DNA of 64,000 bases, taken from NCBI GenBank assembly GCA_039698075.1, contig JBDKTJ010000037.1, positions 1 to 64,000 of the forward strand. The letters are read 5' to 3'. Origin of the DNA: JAJFVC01 sp039698075. GTDB taxonomy: Bacteria; Planctomycetota; Planctomycetia; Pirellulales; Thermoguttaceae. A program made the translations under genes and the position numbers. Shown in pieces: positions 8,070 through 16,405 of this stretch (its first letter is position 1; each line of letters begins with the position of its first letter). Below the pieces are notes generated by a model, which did no database searches, was not told where the DNA came from, and was given only the letters and a program-made list of their open reading frames with translations.

Positions 8070-8915
8070 TCACTTCCCCATCTTGCGAAGATTTTCCAGG
8101 CAGAGTTTGACGTGTTCCAACGGCGAACCGGACGTCTTTTCGTACTCGACGACGTACCATTGGGTGTCGCCGGTCGTCTCGCAGACTTCAAACACTTGGG
8201 CCCACGGCACGACGCCCTGGCCGATGACGGCGTCTTTGGGGCCGCCGAATTCCTTCAGGTGAACCGTGGCCGATTGATGCGGGAACTTTTTCAGCACGGC
8301 GACCGGATCGGCGCCGCCCTGGATGCAGTTGCCGGTGTCCAGTTGCATGACGACGTCCGGGCCGGCGTTGGTGAACAGGACGTCCCACGGAATCCGATCG
8401 GCGACGGGCTTGAAGTCGTGCTGGTGGGCATGGTAGCCGACGCGCATGCCCTGGGGCTTCAGTTGCTCGGCCAACGCGGTGAACTTTTTGGCCATGTCGA
8501 GCATCACGGCCAACGATTCCATCTTCAACGACGGAACGATGAGGAACGGATTGCCGAGGATTTGGTTGTACTCGACGGTCTGCTTGAGTTGGTCGCCGGA
8601 CAAGGTTTCCATCTTGGTGTGGGTGCCGCAGCACTTCAGTCCGACGTCGTCGAGGAGTTTTCGCAGGTCGGGGGCCTTCATGCCGAAATAGCCGGCGAAC
8701 TCGACGCCTTGGTAGCCCATCGCGGCGACGGCCTTCAGCGTGCCGGGGACGTCCTGCTTGATGACGGTGCGAAGCGAATAGAGCTGTAATCCGATGGGGA
8801 TTTTTTTCTTGCTCGACTCGTCGGCCGATTGACCGAAAGACCATCGCGGACCGGCGGCGCTCAGAGCGGCGGCGCCCAGGCTGAACTTCAACAGGCTTCG
8901 TCGTGAGAGATTCAT
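8070..8915 (-). CDS. Exported sugar phosphate isomerase/epimerase-like TIM-barrel protein
   Basis: 281 residues. A twin-arginine signal (LSRRSLLKF followed by a hydrophobic alanine-rich stretch) opens the protein, so it is likely exported folded. The mature part is an AP endonuclease family 2/xylose isomerase-like barrel with IGLQLYSLRTVI, GYQGVEFAGYFG, RVGYHAHQHDF, MQLDTGNCIQGG and VHLKEFGG, where His, Glu and Asp residues usually hold a divalent metal. Planctomycetes carry many such exported barrels of uncertain substrate. GAGGAG stands 5 bases before the ATG. It appears to be the first gene of a short operon with the SufR-like regulator. Confidence 0.88.
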   Translation of the reverse strand: MNLSRRSLLKFSLGAAALSAAGPRWSFGQSADESSKKKIPIGLQLYSLRTVIKQDVPGTLKAVAAMGYQGVEFAGYFGMKAPDLRKLLDDVGLKCCGTHTKMETLSGDQLKQTVEYNQILGNPFLIVPSLKMESLAVMLDMAKKFTALAEQLKPQGMRVGYHAHQHDFKPVADRIPWDVLFTNAGPDVVMQLDTGNCIQGGADPVAVLKKFPHQSATVHLKEFGGPKDAVIGQGVVPWAQVFEVCETTGDTQWYVVEYEKTSGSPLEHVKLCLENLRKMGK

Positions 8916-9269
8916 GGCTTCTCCTCAAGGGGTTCCGAGGCGATCGGCGGACAGGTCGCCGAAGGATGCGTGTGTCTTGAAGACTTTCGCCCAACAGGGG
9001 AAAGGAGAAGGTCAGCATAGCACGGGCGGGCGGGATCGTCCAGATGCCACGTCGCCCAACGGAGGGGGGTTTTAGGGGGGCGTAAGGCGGATGCTGCGTG
9101 TGGTCGTTGAGGCGTGCGGTCCTGTGGGCGGGGGTTTTCATGCGCCGGGTATTCGACTAGATTGTTTGGTAGGCGCATCGGTCCGACGCCGGCTTGACCG
9201 TCCGACGTCAACGGGTTCCAAGATCCCGGGCGGTTGTTGCGCTGGCGTGATCGGGAGTGTCCGGGAATC
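8916..9269. other. Intergenic region between divergent genes
   Basis: No coding signal or strong promoter was recognised between the exported TIM-barrel gene and the PfkB kinase. A 7-bp inverted repeat ATGCGCC/GGCGCAT lies at 9140-9146 and 9172-9178 around an AT-richer centre and could be a regulator site; support is weak. Confidence 0.4.
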
Positions 9270-10220
9270 ATGGCGAAAGATTTGGATTGCGTTCTTTGCG
9301 GTTCGTGCGTGGTCGACATCCTGGTTCGTCCGGTCCCCCTCGAACACCCTATTGGCGGCGGGCGTCTGCTTCATGCGGAACCGATCAACGTGACCACGGG
9401 CGGCCTCGTGTCGAACGCGGGCGTCACGATGGCCCGGCTCGGGATGCGGCCGGCCGCGTTCAGCTACGTGGGCAACGACGATTGGGCCCCGGTGATTCGG
9501 CGTCGGTATGAAAGCGAGGGCGTCGATTGTTGCGGACTGCTGACGCATCCGACCGGGGCGACCAGCACGACGGCCGTGTTGATCGACCCGAGCGGCGAGC
9601 GGAGTTTCGCCCATTGCGTCGGCGCGCCGAAGTTGATGGACAAGTCGTTGCTGCTTGGGCATTTGGACTTGTTCGCCCGAAGCCGGATGATGTTGATCGG
9701 CTATTACTCGCTGATGCCGAACTTGGAGAACGACCTGCCCGAGGTGCTGGCCGCCATCCGCAAGACCGGTTGCCAAACGGCGATCGACGCGGCGGGCGAC
9801 GGCGGCGGCATGACGCCGTTGGATCGCATCCTGCCGCACGTGGACGTTTATGTGCCGAGTTACCGCGAGGGCGTCCATCAGACGGGTTTCGACGATCCTC
9901 GCAAGATGATCGACGCGTATCGTGCATGCGGCGCGCCGGGCGTGCTGGGCGTCAAGCTTGGCTCGAAGGGCGCGATGTTGAGTCCGGCGGCGGGTCAGTA
10001 TATCGAGATCGACTGCGTCCGAGCGCCGGGGCCCGTGGTGGATACGACCGGCGCGGGCGATTGTTTTTTTGCCGGACTTTTGACCGGTTTGCTTCGCGGG
10101 CTGGACGTGGCCGCGGCGGGTCGTTTGGCGGCCGCCACGGGCGCGTGTTGCGTCACGGGATATGGCGCCACGGCCGGCATTCGGAGTTATGAGGAAACCG
10201 CAAAACTGGCGAACGTATAA
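9270..10220 (+). CDS. PfkB-family carbohydrate kinase
   Basis: 316 residues, normal for the ribokinase fold. The N-terminal signature is seen in NVTTGGLVSNAGVTMARLG and VGNDDWAP. The C-terminal motif DTTGAGDCFFAGLLTG contains the catalytic Asp and the anion hole. The family phosphorylates sugars or nucleosides with ATP; the substrate cannot be assigned from sequence. The ATG at 9270 begins the conserved strand DCVLCGSCVVD, which is unusually cysteine-rich. The gene stands alone, divergent from the TIM-barrel gene, with a small PH-domain protein 48 bases downstream. Confidence 0.9.
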   Translation: MAKDLDCVLCGSCVVDILVRPVPLEHPIGGGRLLHAEPINVTTGGLVSNAGVTMARLGMRPAAFSYVGNDDWAPVIRRRYESEGVDCCGLLTHPTGATSTTAVLIDPSGERSFAHCVGAPKLMDKSLLLGHLDLFARSRMMLIGYYSLMPNLENDLPEVLAAIRKTGCQTAIDAAGDGGGMTPLDRILPHVDVYVPSYREGVHQTGFDDPRKMIDAYRACGAPGVLGVKLGSKGAMLSPAAGQYIEIDCVRAPGPVVDTTGAGDCFFAGLLTGLLRGLDVAAAGRLAAATGACCVTGYGATAGIRSYEETAKLANV

Positions 10221-10245
10221 AAATATTTTTTATCGAGCCCCTAGT

Positions 10246-10263
10246 CTCTAGCCCCTAGCCCCT
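10246..10263. repeat. CTCTAGCCCCT short dispersed repeat, copy 1
   Basis: CTCTAGCCCCTAGCCCCT lies just after the kinase stop codon. A nearly identical unit in the opposite orientation follows the first signal peptidase gene at 39595-39612. Confidence 0.5.
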
Positions 10264-10268
10264 TTTCC

Positions 10269-10778
10269 ATGTCTCAACCTATTGCCGGCGTCTCGCCTTC
10301 GGAACTTTTGGAAGTTTCTTGTAAAGTGGTTTGGCCGACGATCGGCGCGCTTCGGGCGGGCCGGTTTGTTGGGCAACTGTCCGGGCTGCGTCTCGGATTC
10401 GGCATTTTTACGGTCGGCAATTTGCTCGCCCTGGCGACGATTCCGTTGAGTCTGGTCGTGTTTTGCTGGCAACTGATGCCGTTCGTGTGTCGTCGCTATG
10501 CGTTGACCAATCGGCGGATCATCGTGCGGAAGGGTTTGTCGGCGGTGGACGGGCCTTGGATCAGTCTCGACGATTTCGACGCGATCAAGGTCGACGTGCT
10601 GCCGGGCCAGGCGTGGCTGCACGCCGGCGACCTGGTTTTTCTGCACCACGAGCACGAGGTGTTGCGTTTGGCGGGCGTGCCTCGGCCCGAAACGTTTCGG
10701 CAGGTGTGTCTGACGGCGCATACCGCCCATCAAAGCGTTCGAGCCGTGGTCGAACGTCAGGCGTCGAGCGCCGCGTAA
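10269..10778 (+). CDS. PH-domain membrane protein
   Basis: 169 residues. The N-terminal third contains hydrophobic stretches around GNLLALATIPLSLVVFCWQLMPF that should form one or two membrane segments. These are followed by the bacterial PH (YdbS/bPH2-like) signature YALTNRRIIVRKGL and a beta-rich domain ending near residue 150. The function of these small membrane-anchored PH domains is not established. It sits between the PfkB kinase and a convergent gene of unknown function. Confidence 0.75.
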   Translation: MSQPIAGVSPSELLEVSCKVVWPTIGALRAGRFVGQLSGLRLGFGIFTVGNLLALATIPLSLVVFCWQLMPFVCRRYALTNRRIIVRKGLSAVDGPWISLDDFDAIKVDVLPGQAWLHAGDLVFLHHEHEVLRLAGVPRPETFRQVCLTAHTAHQSVRAVVERQASSAA

Positions 10779-10787
10779 GGTCGCCGG

Positions 10788-11324
10788 CTATTGCAGGCCC
10801 GTGCTGGGATACAACGGCGTCGGATCGCTCAGCGCCGTCGTGTCGCGGCCGACGGCGCTGATGGTCGCGGGGGTCGACTCGACCGGCGGCAACCGCCGCA
10901 CGACCGGTCCGGTGGCGGAATCGGTCGCTGAAACCATCGGCGTGATCGGCACCAACGGTTTTCGGTCGAGGCCCGAACGGTCGACATCGTGGGATGCGTT
11001 GCCGACGGATCCTGGAGTCGGGGACCCCTCGACAACTTGTCCTTGGTCGGACGACAGACCGGCGGCCTGTCCCACGTCAACCTTTCCGATTGCCCTGGTC
11101 GGTTGGACTTTGATCGGTTGGACCGCGGTGGCGGGAGCTTTTGTCCCCGGCTCCGACTTCCTGTCTGCCGGCGACTCTGGTTTTTTGGGGGACGTCCGTG
11201 GCGGTGTTTCGCCGAACCTCTCGGGCGTAACCATGTCCCATACCGCGGGATACCGGACCGTGTTGAACACGATCGACAAAGCGACCAACGCTAATCCCAG
11301 CAATGTGGTCGCCGACTTGGGCAT
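10788..11324 (-). CDS. Hypothetical membrane-anchored Pro/Ser/Thr-rich protein
   Basis: 178 residues. One N-terminal hydrophobic segment (TTLLGLALVALSIVFNTV) acts as signal or anchor. The rest is low-complexity, rich in Pro, Ser, Thr and Ala, with no recognised fold, for example PPRTSPKKPESPADRKSE. It is probably an extended envelope-facing tail. It converges with the PH-domain gene with only 9 bases between the stop codons. Compositional bias makes the reading frame less certain than its neighbours, but the signal anchor and codon use support it. Confidence 0.6.
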   Translation of the reverse strand: MPKSATTLLGLALVALSIVFNTVRYPAVWDMVTPERFGETPPRTSPKKPESPADRKSEPGTKAPATAVQPIKVQPTRAIGKVDVGQAAGLSSDQGQVVEGSPTPGSVGNASHDVDRSGLDRKPLVPITPMVSATDSATGPVVRRLPPVESTPATISAVGRDTTALSDPTPLYPSTGLQ

Positions 11325-11551
11325 ATCGCTTTCCCTCTTCCTCCAAACTCACATTTCATCTGTGTGAAAAAAACATACACCGTCGTTGCGCGCTGGCAAG
11401 AAAAAAAGACGGCGAAATCCAAGAAGGACGCCGAGAGTTCAACGCAAAAAACGGCTGCGCAAAGTTGGTAAAGTTGAACGGCAACCGAACGTGAAAAGAT
11501 CGGTCCGAGAGAGAAGGAAACTAGTGTGCGGTTTCACTCTCACGGTAGCGT

Positions 11552-11642
11552 GTTGGGCGCCATGCCCACGCTTGTCGTGGGCATGATGCGGTTTTCTCGC
11601 GGTTTCCTCATGCCCACGGCAAGCGTGGGCATGGCACCCAAC
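11552..11642. repeat. BIME-like inverted pair of CATGCCCACG palindromic repeats
   Basis: Two 35-base arms, 11552-11586 and 11608-11642, are reverse complements with two mismatches, around a 21-base centre. Each arm is itself palindromic: CATGCCCACG, a 4-base loop, CGTGGGCATG. Single copies of the same unit lie at 25238-25270 and 62283-62316. The rest of the 339-base gap between the neighbouring minus-strand genes holds no gene. Confidence 0.85.
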
Positions 11643-11663
11643 CTTTTCGGCAACCGAACCTAT

Positions 11664-12629
11664 TTAGACGGGCAGTTGCACGTCGGGCTCGCCGCGCTGT
11701 TGGAGCGATTCGGCAATCTGTGCGAGTTGTTCGGAATCGAGCGACCAGCCGCTTGCGCCGGCGGATTCGCGGATTTGCTCGGGTCGCTTTGCACCGCACA
11801 ACGCGGCGGTGATGCCTGACTGATGGATGGTCCAGTTTAACACCAATTGCGTCACCGTATGGCCCGCCGATTGGGCAAGCGACTGCAAGCGGTCGACCAG
11901 GTCGTGATTCTTGCGGCGTTCTTCGCCTTGAAACATGGGATACTTGTGCCGGCTGTCGTCGGGGCCAAAGACTTGGTCGCGGCGGATTTTTCCGGCCAGC
12001 AGTCCTTTCATCAGCGGCCAGTAGACCAGCACGGCCACGTCGTGCTCGCGGCACCAAGGAAGCGTGTCCTGCTCGATTTGCCGCATCAGCATGTTGTACG
12101 CGGGCTGGTAGGCGGTCAGCGGGCATTCCCGCGAAAATTCCTCAAGCTGCGCGAGATTCACGTTCGACGCGCCGACGGCCAACGTTTTGCCTTCTTCGAG
12201 CAGCCGCCGCAACGCGCCGGCCGACTCGGCCACCGGAACGTTCGGATCGGGCGCGTGCAGGTAGAGCAATTCGACCCGATCGGTCTTCAAGCGGCGCAGA
12301 CTTTCCTCGCATTCTCTGCGCAAGGTGTCGGGCCGGGCGTCGTGGATTTGATAGCTGGCGGGTCCGCAATGCAGTCCGCATTTGGTGGCGATGACCATCT
12401 GATCGCGTCGGCGTCCGACGGCCCGGGCGATGAGCCGTTCGCTTTCGCCGTTGTGGCCATACATATAGGCTGTGTCGAGATGGTTGACGCCCAAGTCGAA
12501 ACACGCCTCGATGGCAGCGATGCTTTCGTCGTCGTGGACGTTGGGGCTGCTCATGCCGGCGATCGGCCAACAGCCCATCGCGATTTCCGAGACGACAAGG
12601 TTCGTCGAGCCGAGGGGGCGATAGTTCAT
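11664..12629 (-). CDS. Aldo/keto reductase
   Basis: 321 residues. It has the family barrel and catalytic tetrad: the Asp/Tyr pair in LDTAYMYGHNGESE, the Lys in VIATKCGLH and the His in LLYLHAPDP. The C-terminal NADP-binding region includes ITAALCGAKRPEQI. These enzymes reduce aldehydes or ketones with NADPH; the substrate is unknown. The ATG overlaps the ferrochelatase stop codon in an ATGA, so the two are translationally coupled, the last step of a ligA-hemH-reductase run. The longer upstream frame lies inside hemH and is not conserved. Confidence 0.93.
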   Translation of the reverse strand: MNYRPLGSTNLVVSEIAMGCWPIAGMSSPNVHDDESIAAIEACFDLGVNHLDTAYMYGHNGESERLIARAVGRRRDQMVIATKCGLHCGPASYQIHDARPDTLRRECEESLRRLKTDRVELLYLHAPDPNVPVAESAGALRRLLEEGKTLAVGASNVNLAQLEEFSRECPLTAYQPAYNMLMRQIEQDTLPWCREHDVAVLVYWPLMKGLLAGKIRRDQVFGPDDSRHKYPMFQGEERRKNHDLVDRLQSLAQSAGHTVTQLVLNWTIHQSGITAALCGAKRPEQIRESAGASGWSLDSEQLAQIAESLQQRGEPDVQLPV

Positions 12630-13684
12630 GGTGTTGAGGTTGCCATGGTTGGGCAGCAATCCGAAGGACAATCGTCGGGCCAGGGGCCGTCGGGCCCCAG
12701 GGCGGATCGCGGTGAGGTTGGGTCAAGTCGCTCGACGATCAACTCGCGAATCATCCGTACAAATCGCGGATGATTGCCCACCACGGCCGCGCGCGTCATG
12801 TTCAGGCCCAGCGCGTCGCATTGTTGTTGGGCCTCGACGTCCAGATCGTAGACGACCTCCATGTTTTCGGCCAAAAAACCGATCGGCGCGACGACGACGT
12901 CTTCGGCATGTTCCACCTCGCACACGTGTCGCAGCGTGTTGCTCAGCTCCGGCCCAAGCCACGTTTGCGACGGCGGCCCGCTGCGGCTTTGAAACGCCAG
13001 TCGCCAGGAAAGCGCCGGCCGATCGTTCAAGATCTTGGCCGCTTGTTCGGCCGCGAGTTGGCACGATTGGCGAACTTGCCGCTCATAGGGGCAGCGGTCC
13101 GCCATGGACGTCGGGATGCTATGGGCGGTGAACACCAACGGGGCGGCGGATCGTTGTTTCGGCGGGAGCGATCGGAGCGACGCAGCCACGCGATCGGCCG
13201 TCGCTTCAAGGAAGCCCGGATGGTTGTAGAAGAGTCGGAGCTTGTCGATCGACGGCGCGTCGGGGCCCGCTTGCTGCCGGGCGCGTTCGAGGTCCTCGCG
13301 GTATTGCCGGCAGCCGGACGGAGAACCGAACGCCGAGGTGACCAGTGCCAGCGCGCGTCGGACGCCGTCGTCGGCCATTTGACGCACGACGTCGGTCAGC
13401 AGGGGATGCCAATGGCGATTGCCCCAGTAGACCGGCAATTGCGGTCCGTGCGCGTTCAGCTCGGCGACCAGCGACGTCAACAGCGATCGATTCTGCGCGT
13501 TCAGCGGACTGACGCCGTCGAACCGTTCGTAATGGCGCGCCACCTCGATCAACCGTTCGGGCGGGATGTTTTTCTTGTCGCGCACGACATTTTGCAAAAA
13601 CGGCGCCACGTCGTCGGGGCCTTCGGGTCCGCCGAACGAGACCAGCAGCAGGGCGTCGTAGGGTTCGGGCGTTTTGGGATTCAT
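12626..13684 (-). CDS. hemH: Ferrochelatase
   Basis: 352 residues. It begins YDALLLVSFGGPEGPDDV, the standard N-terminus, and has the metal-site His in VFTAHSIP and the Glu in IGFLAENMEVVYDLD. The enzyme inserts ferrous iron into protoporphyrin IX, the last step of protohaem synthesis. The C-terminus carries DCPSDCCPTM, a Cys cluster that could bind an iron-sulfur cluster as in some bacterial and animal ferrochelatases; that is inference. The ATG lies one base after the ligA stop codon, and its own stop overlaps the aldo/keto reductase start. Confidence 0.96.
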   Translation of the reverse strand: MNPKTPEPYDALLLVSFGGPEGPDDVAPFLQNVVRDKKNIPPERLIEVARHYERFDGVSPLNAQNRSLLTSLVAELNAHGPQLPVYWGNRHWHPLLTDVVRQMADDGVRRALALVTSAFGSPSGCRQYREDLERARQQAGPDAPSIDKLRLFYNHPGFLEATADRVAASLRSLPPKQRSAAPLVFTAHSIPTSMADRCPYERQVRQSCQLAAEQAAKILNDRPALSWRLAFQSRSGPPSQTWLGPELSNTLRHVCEVEHAEDVVVAPIGFLAENMEVVYDLDVEAQQQCDALGLNMTRAAVVGNHPRFVRMIRELIVERLDPTSPRSALGPDGPWPDDCPSDCCPTMATSTP

Positions 13685-13685
13685 G

Positions 13686-15677
13686 TTACATCAGCAGTTG
13701 GCGGAATTCCGTTTCGCTGAGCACCGGAACGCCGAGCTCTTGGGCCTTCGTCCGTTTGCTGCCGGCGTTGGCTCCGGCCACGACGTAGTCGGTTTTTTTG
13801 GAGACGCTCGACGCGGCGCGGCCGCCGTGTTGGACGATGAGATCTTCGATCTGATCGCGGGTAAAATGTTCGAGCGTGCCGGTCACGACGAGCGTTTTGC
13901 CCTCCAGCCGCCGCGAGCCGCCGACTTGGGCCGCCGCCTGCATTTGGACGCCTTGCGATTTCAGGTCGTCGATCGTTTTTCGGCCGAACGGGCTGTGCAG
14001 ATAGTCGAACACGCTTTGGGCGATGATCGGCCCGATCTCCATTGTGGCGCTCAGTTGCTCGACGTCGGCGGCCACGAGCGCGTCCATTGTTCCAAAGCGT
14101 TCGGCCAGCACCGCGGCCACGCGCGCGCCGACGTGGCGGATGGCCAGGGCGTTCAACAGTCGGGCCAGTCCGCGGGTTTTGCTCGCCTCGATGCCATCCA
14201 ACAGGTTGTCGACCGACTTGCGGCCGAGCCGTTCCATGTTCAAGAGCCGATCCTGCCGCTGTTCGAGGCGGTACAAGTCGCCGTAGTCGCGCACCAGCCG
14301 GTCGCCCACCAACTGGTCGACCAGCTTGTCGCCCAGTCCTTCGATGTCCATCGCGTTGCGGCTGGCGTAGTAGCGGATTCGCTCTTTGAGCTGGGCCGGA
14401 CACTCCGCGTTGGGGCAGCGGATGTACACGCCGCCGGGGTCTTGGACCAACGTGTGGCCGCACTCGGGGCATTTTGTGGGGAAGCTGAACGCCGGCAACG
14501 CCGTCTCTCGCAGGTGTTTTTCCACGCGGACGATGTGCGGAATGATCTTGCCGGCCTTTTCCACGACGACGGTGTCGCCGATCCGGACGTCTTTGCGCTG
14601 GATTTCGTCGGCGTTGTGCAGACTCGCCCGACTGACCACGGTGCCGGCCAATTCGACCGGTTCCAGATCGGCCACGGGCGTGATCGCGCCGGTTTTGCCC
14701 ACCTGTACGCGGATGTCGTTCAGTCGGGTCGTGGCCTCATATTTTTCAAACTTATAGGCGATGACCCAGCGGGGACATTTCGCGGTGCTGCCCAATCGCT
14801 CGCGCTGGTCGAAACGATTCACTTTCAACACCAGCCCGTCGATCTCAAAATCCAACTCGTGCAGCCGCTCGATCAACTGCTCGCAATGGTCGACGGCCGC
14901 ATCGAACGACTCGAAACACTCGACGCACGGCGTGGGCGGCAATCCGTAGCCTCGCATCTGTTCGAGAAACTCCATGTGGGTGCGAGCCGTCAGGACCGAC
15001 GTGTCGCCGACGCTGTGGCAGAAAAATCGTAGACGGCGCTCGGCGCACACGCGCGGGTCGAGCTGTCGGACGCTGCCGGCTGTGACGTTCCGAGTGTTGG
15101 CGAACGGCGGCTCGCCCCGCTGTTGCTGCAATTGGTTGAGCAGCACCAGATCGGAGTTGGTCATGTAGATTTCGCCGCGCACTTCGAGCAACGGTGGGAC
15201 GTTTTGGCCGGTCAAACGGAGCGGGATGTCGCGGATCGTGCGCACGTTGTGCGTGATGTCGTCGCCCGTGCGTCCGTTGCCGCGCGTGACGCCGTGGGTG
15301 AGCAGCCCGTCTTCGTAGATCAGCGACGCGGCGACGCCGTCCACCTTCAACTCGACGACCCACTGGATCGGCTCGCCCGGCAGCAACTTCGCCACGCGCT
15401 GGCCGTATTGTTTCAGTTCGTCGAGGCTGTAGGTGTTTTCGATCGACAGCATCGGCACGCGGTGCACGTAGGGCGTCAATCCTTCGACGGGCCGATCGCC
15501 GATCCGTTGCGTGGGGCTGTCGGGCGTGACCAACTCGGGATGTTCGGCTTCGAGCCGCTTGAGCCGCTCGACGAGCCGATCGTATTCGAGGTCGGAGATG
15601 TCGGGCGCGGCCTCGACGTAGTATTTCCGATCGTGTCGGGCGATCTCATCGCGGAGTTTTTGGAGTTCGGAGAGCAT
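13686..15677 (-). CDS. ligA: NAD-dependent DNA ligase LigA
   Basis: 663 residues, the usual length. The adenylation domain has the catalytic Lys111 in VVELKVDGVAAS, then TRGNGRTGDDITHN. The OB fold is followed by a four-Cys zinc finger (CPECG and CPNAEC), helix-hairpin-helix repeats (AMDIEGLGDKLVDQL, RLLNALAIRHVG) and a C-terminal BRCT domain (LEGKTLVVTGTLEHFTRDQ). LigA seals nicks during replication and repair using NAD. It is the first gene of a tightly packed run with hemH and an aldo/keto reductase. The ATG at 15677 lies directly beside an inverted pair of GGTCGGTGGCCAG repeats. Confidence 0.98.
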   Translation of the reverse strand: MLSELQKLRDEIARHDRKYYVEAAPDISDLEYDRLVERLKRLEAEHPELVTPDSPTQRIGDRPVEGLTPYVHRVPMLSIENTYSLDELKQYGQRVAKLLPGEPIQWVVELKVDGVAASLIYEDGLLTHGVTRGNGRTGDDITHNVRTIRDIPLRLTGQNVPPLLEVRGEIYMTNSDLVLLNQLQQQRGEPPFANTRNVTAGSVRQLDPRVCAERRLRFFCHSVGDTSVLTARTHMEFLEQMRGYGLPPTPCVECFESFDAAVDHCEQLIERLHELDFEIDGLVLKVNRFDQRERLGSTAKCPRWVIAYKFEKYEATTRLNDIRVQVGKTGAITPVADLEPVELAGTVVSRASLHNADEIQRKDVRIGDTVVVEKAGKIIPHIVRVEKHLRETALPAFSFPTKCPECGHTLVQDPGGVYIRCPNAECPAQLKERIRYYASRNAMDIEGLGDKLVDQLVGDRLVRDYGDLYRLEQRQDRLLNMERLGRKSVDNLLDGIEASKTRGLARLLNALAIRHVGARVAAVLAERFGTMDALVAADVEQLSATMEIGPIIAQSVFDYLHSPFGRKTIDDLKSQGVQMQAAAQVGGSRRLEGKTLVVTGTLEHFTRDQIEDLIVQHGGRAASSVSKKTDYVVAGANAGSKRTKAQELGVPVLSETEFRQLLM

Positions 15678-15678
15678 C

Positions 15679-15852
15679 GGTGGTCGGTGGCTAGTGGTCG
15701 GTGGCCAGTGCGGAACATTTTAGTCAAGGACACTTGCGCGTCACCGCCTGTTGAGACTCCGACAGAACAGGCCGATTTTTTACGTAAAAACGCAACGTTG
15801 ATTGGAATCCATCGGATTGGTTGCTGGCCACCGACCACCGGCCACTGGCCAC
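15679..15852. repeat. Inverted pair of GGTCGGTGGCCAG repeats upstream of ligA
   Basis: GTGGTCGGTGGCnAGTGG-type units lie at 15679-15710 and, in reverse orientation, at 15825-15852. They enclose about 110 bases with no gene. A smaller CCTGTT/AACAGG hairpin followed by a T run sits between them. Confidence 0.65.
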
Positions 15853-15860
15853 TTCTTTCT

Positions 15861-16247
15861 TCACCCGTCGCAACCGCAGGCGGCGACGCACACGTCGCGG
15901 ACGCCTCGCAGCGGATGCGGAATCAGACACAGAAACTTCAGCGTGCCCGTGCCCGTGTTGCGAAACTGGTGCAACTCGTTGGGCGGAATGAAAACAGCCG
16001 CGCCTTGTTGCACCGGTTGTTCGCGGTCGCCGCCAAACACCGCGGCTTCGCCTTCCAAGATAAACGCCTCGTGTTCGTGCGCGTGCGAATGTTTCGGCGT
16101 GTGGCCGCCGGGCGCGATCTCAAAAAGCCGCATCGAGAAACTCGGCGCGGCGTCGTTCGGACCGATCAAACAGCACATCCGGCATCCGACGGCATCCGAC
16201 GAATCGACCGGCGCGGTTTCGACGCGCTGACAAGGAAGAATCTTCAT
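15861..16247 (-). CDS. Single-domain cupin protein with N-terminal cysteines
   Basis: 128 residues. It carries the cupin metal motifs, HTPKHSHAHEHEAFILEGE and later PPNELHQFRNTG, giving three His and one Glu for a metal. Extra cysteines occur at both ends (GCRMCC near the N-terminus and CVAACGC at the end), unusual in simple cupins. The function is unknown; such proteins are often dioxygenases or small-ligand sensors. ATG at 16247 is taken because the 7 residues before it are arginine-rich and not conserved. Confidence 0.82.
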   Translation of the reverse strand: MKILPCQRVETAPVDSSDAVGCRMCCLIGPNDAAPSFSMRLFEIAPGGHTPKHSHAHEHEAFILEGEAAVFGGDREQPVQQGAAVFIPPNELHQFRNTGTGTLKFLCLIPHPLRGVRDVCVAACGCDG

Positions 16248-16405
16248 GGGACATGGCCTCCGACGCAATTATATCACACTGCATCGCGCGAAAAAAACCC
16301 CGAGGCAACGACTCCCAGCGCCGAATCAGCCCCCGACGAGGAGACTCAAACCGTCGTTGACCTCGAGGTCATAACCACTCTTCTATCGCAGAGCCCGGCA
16401 TTCTG

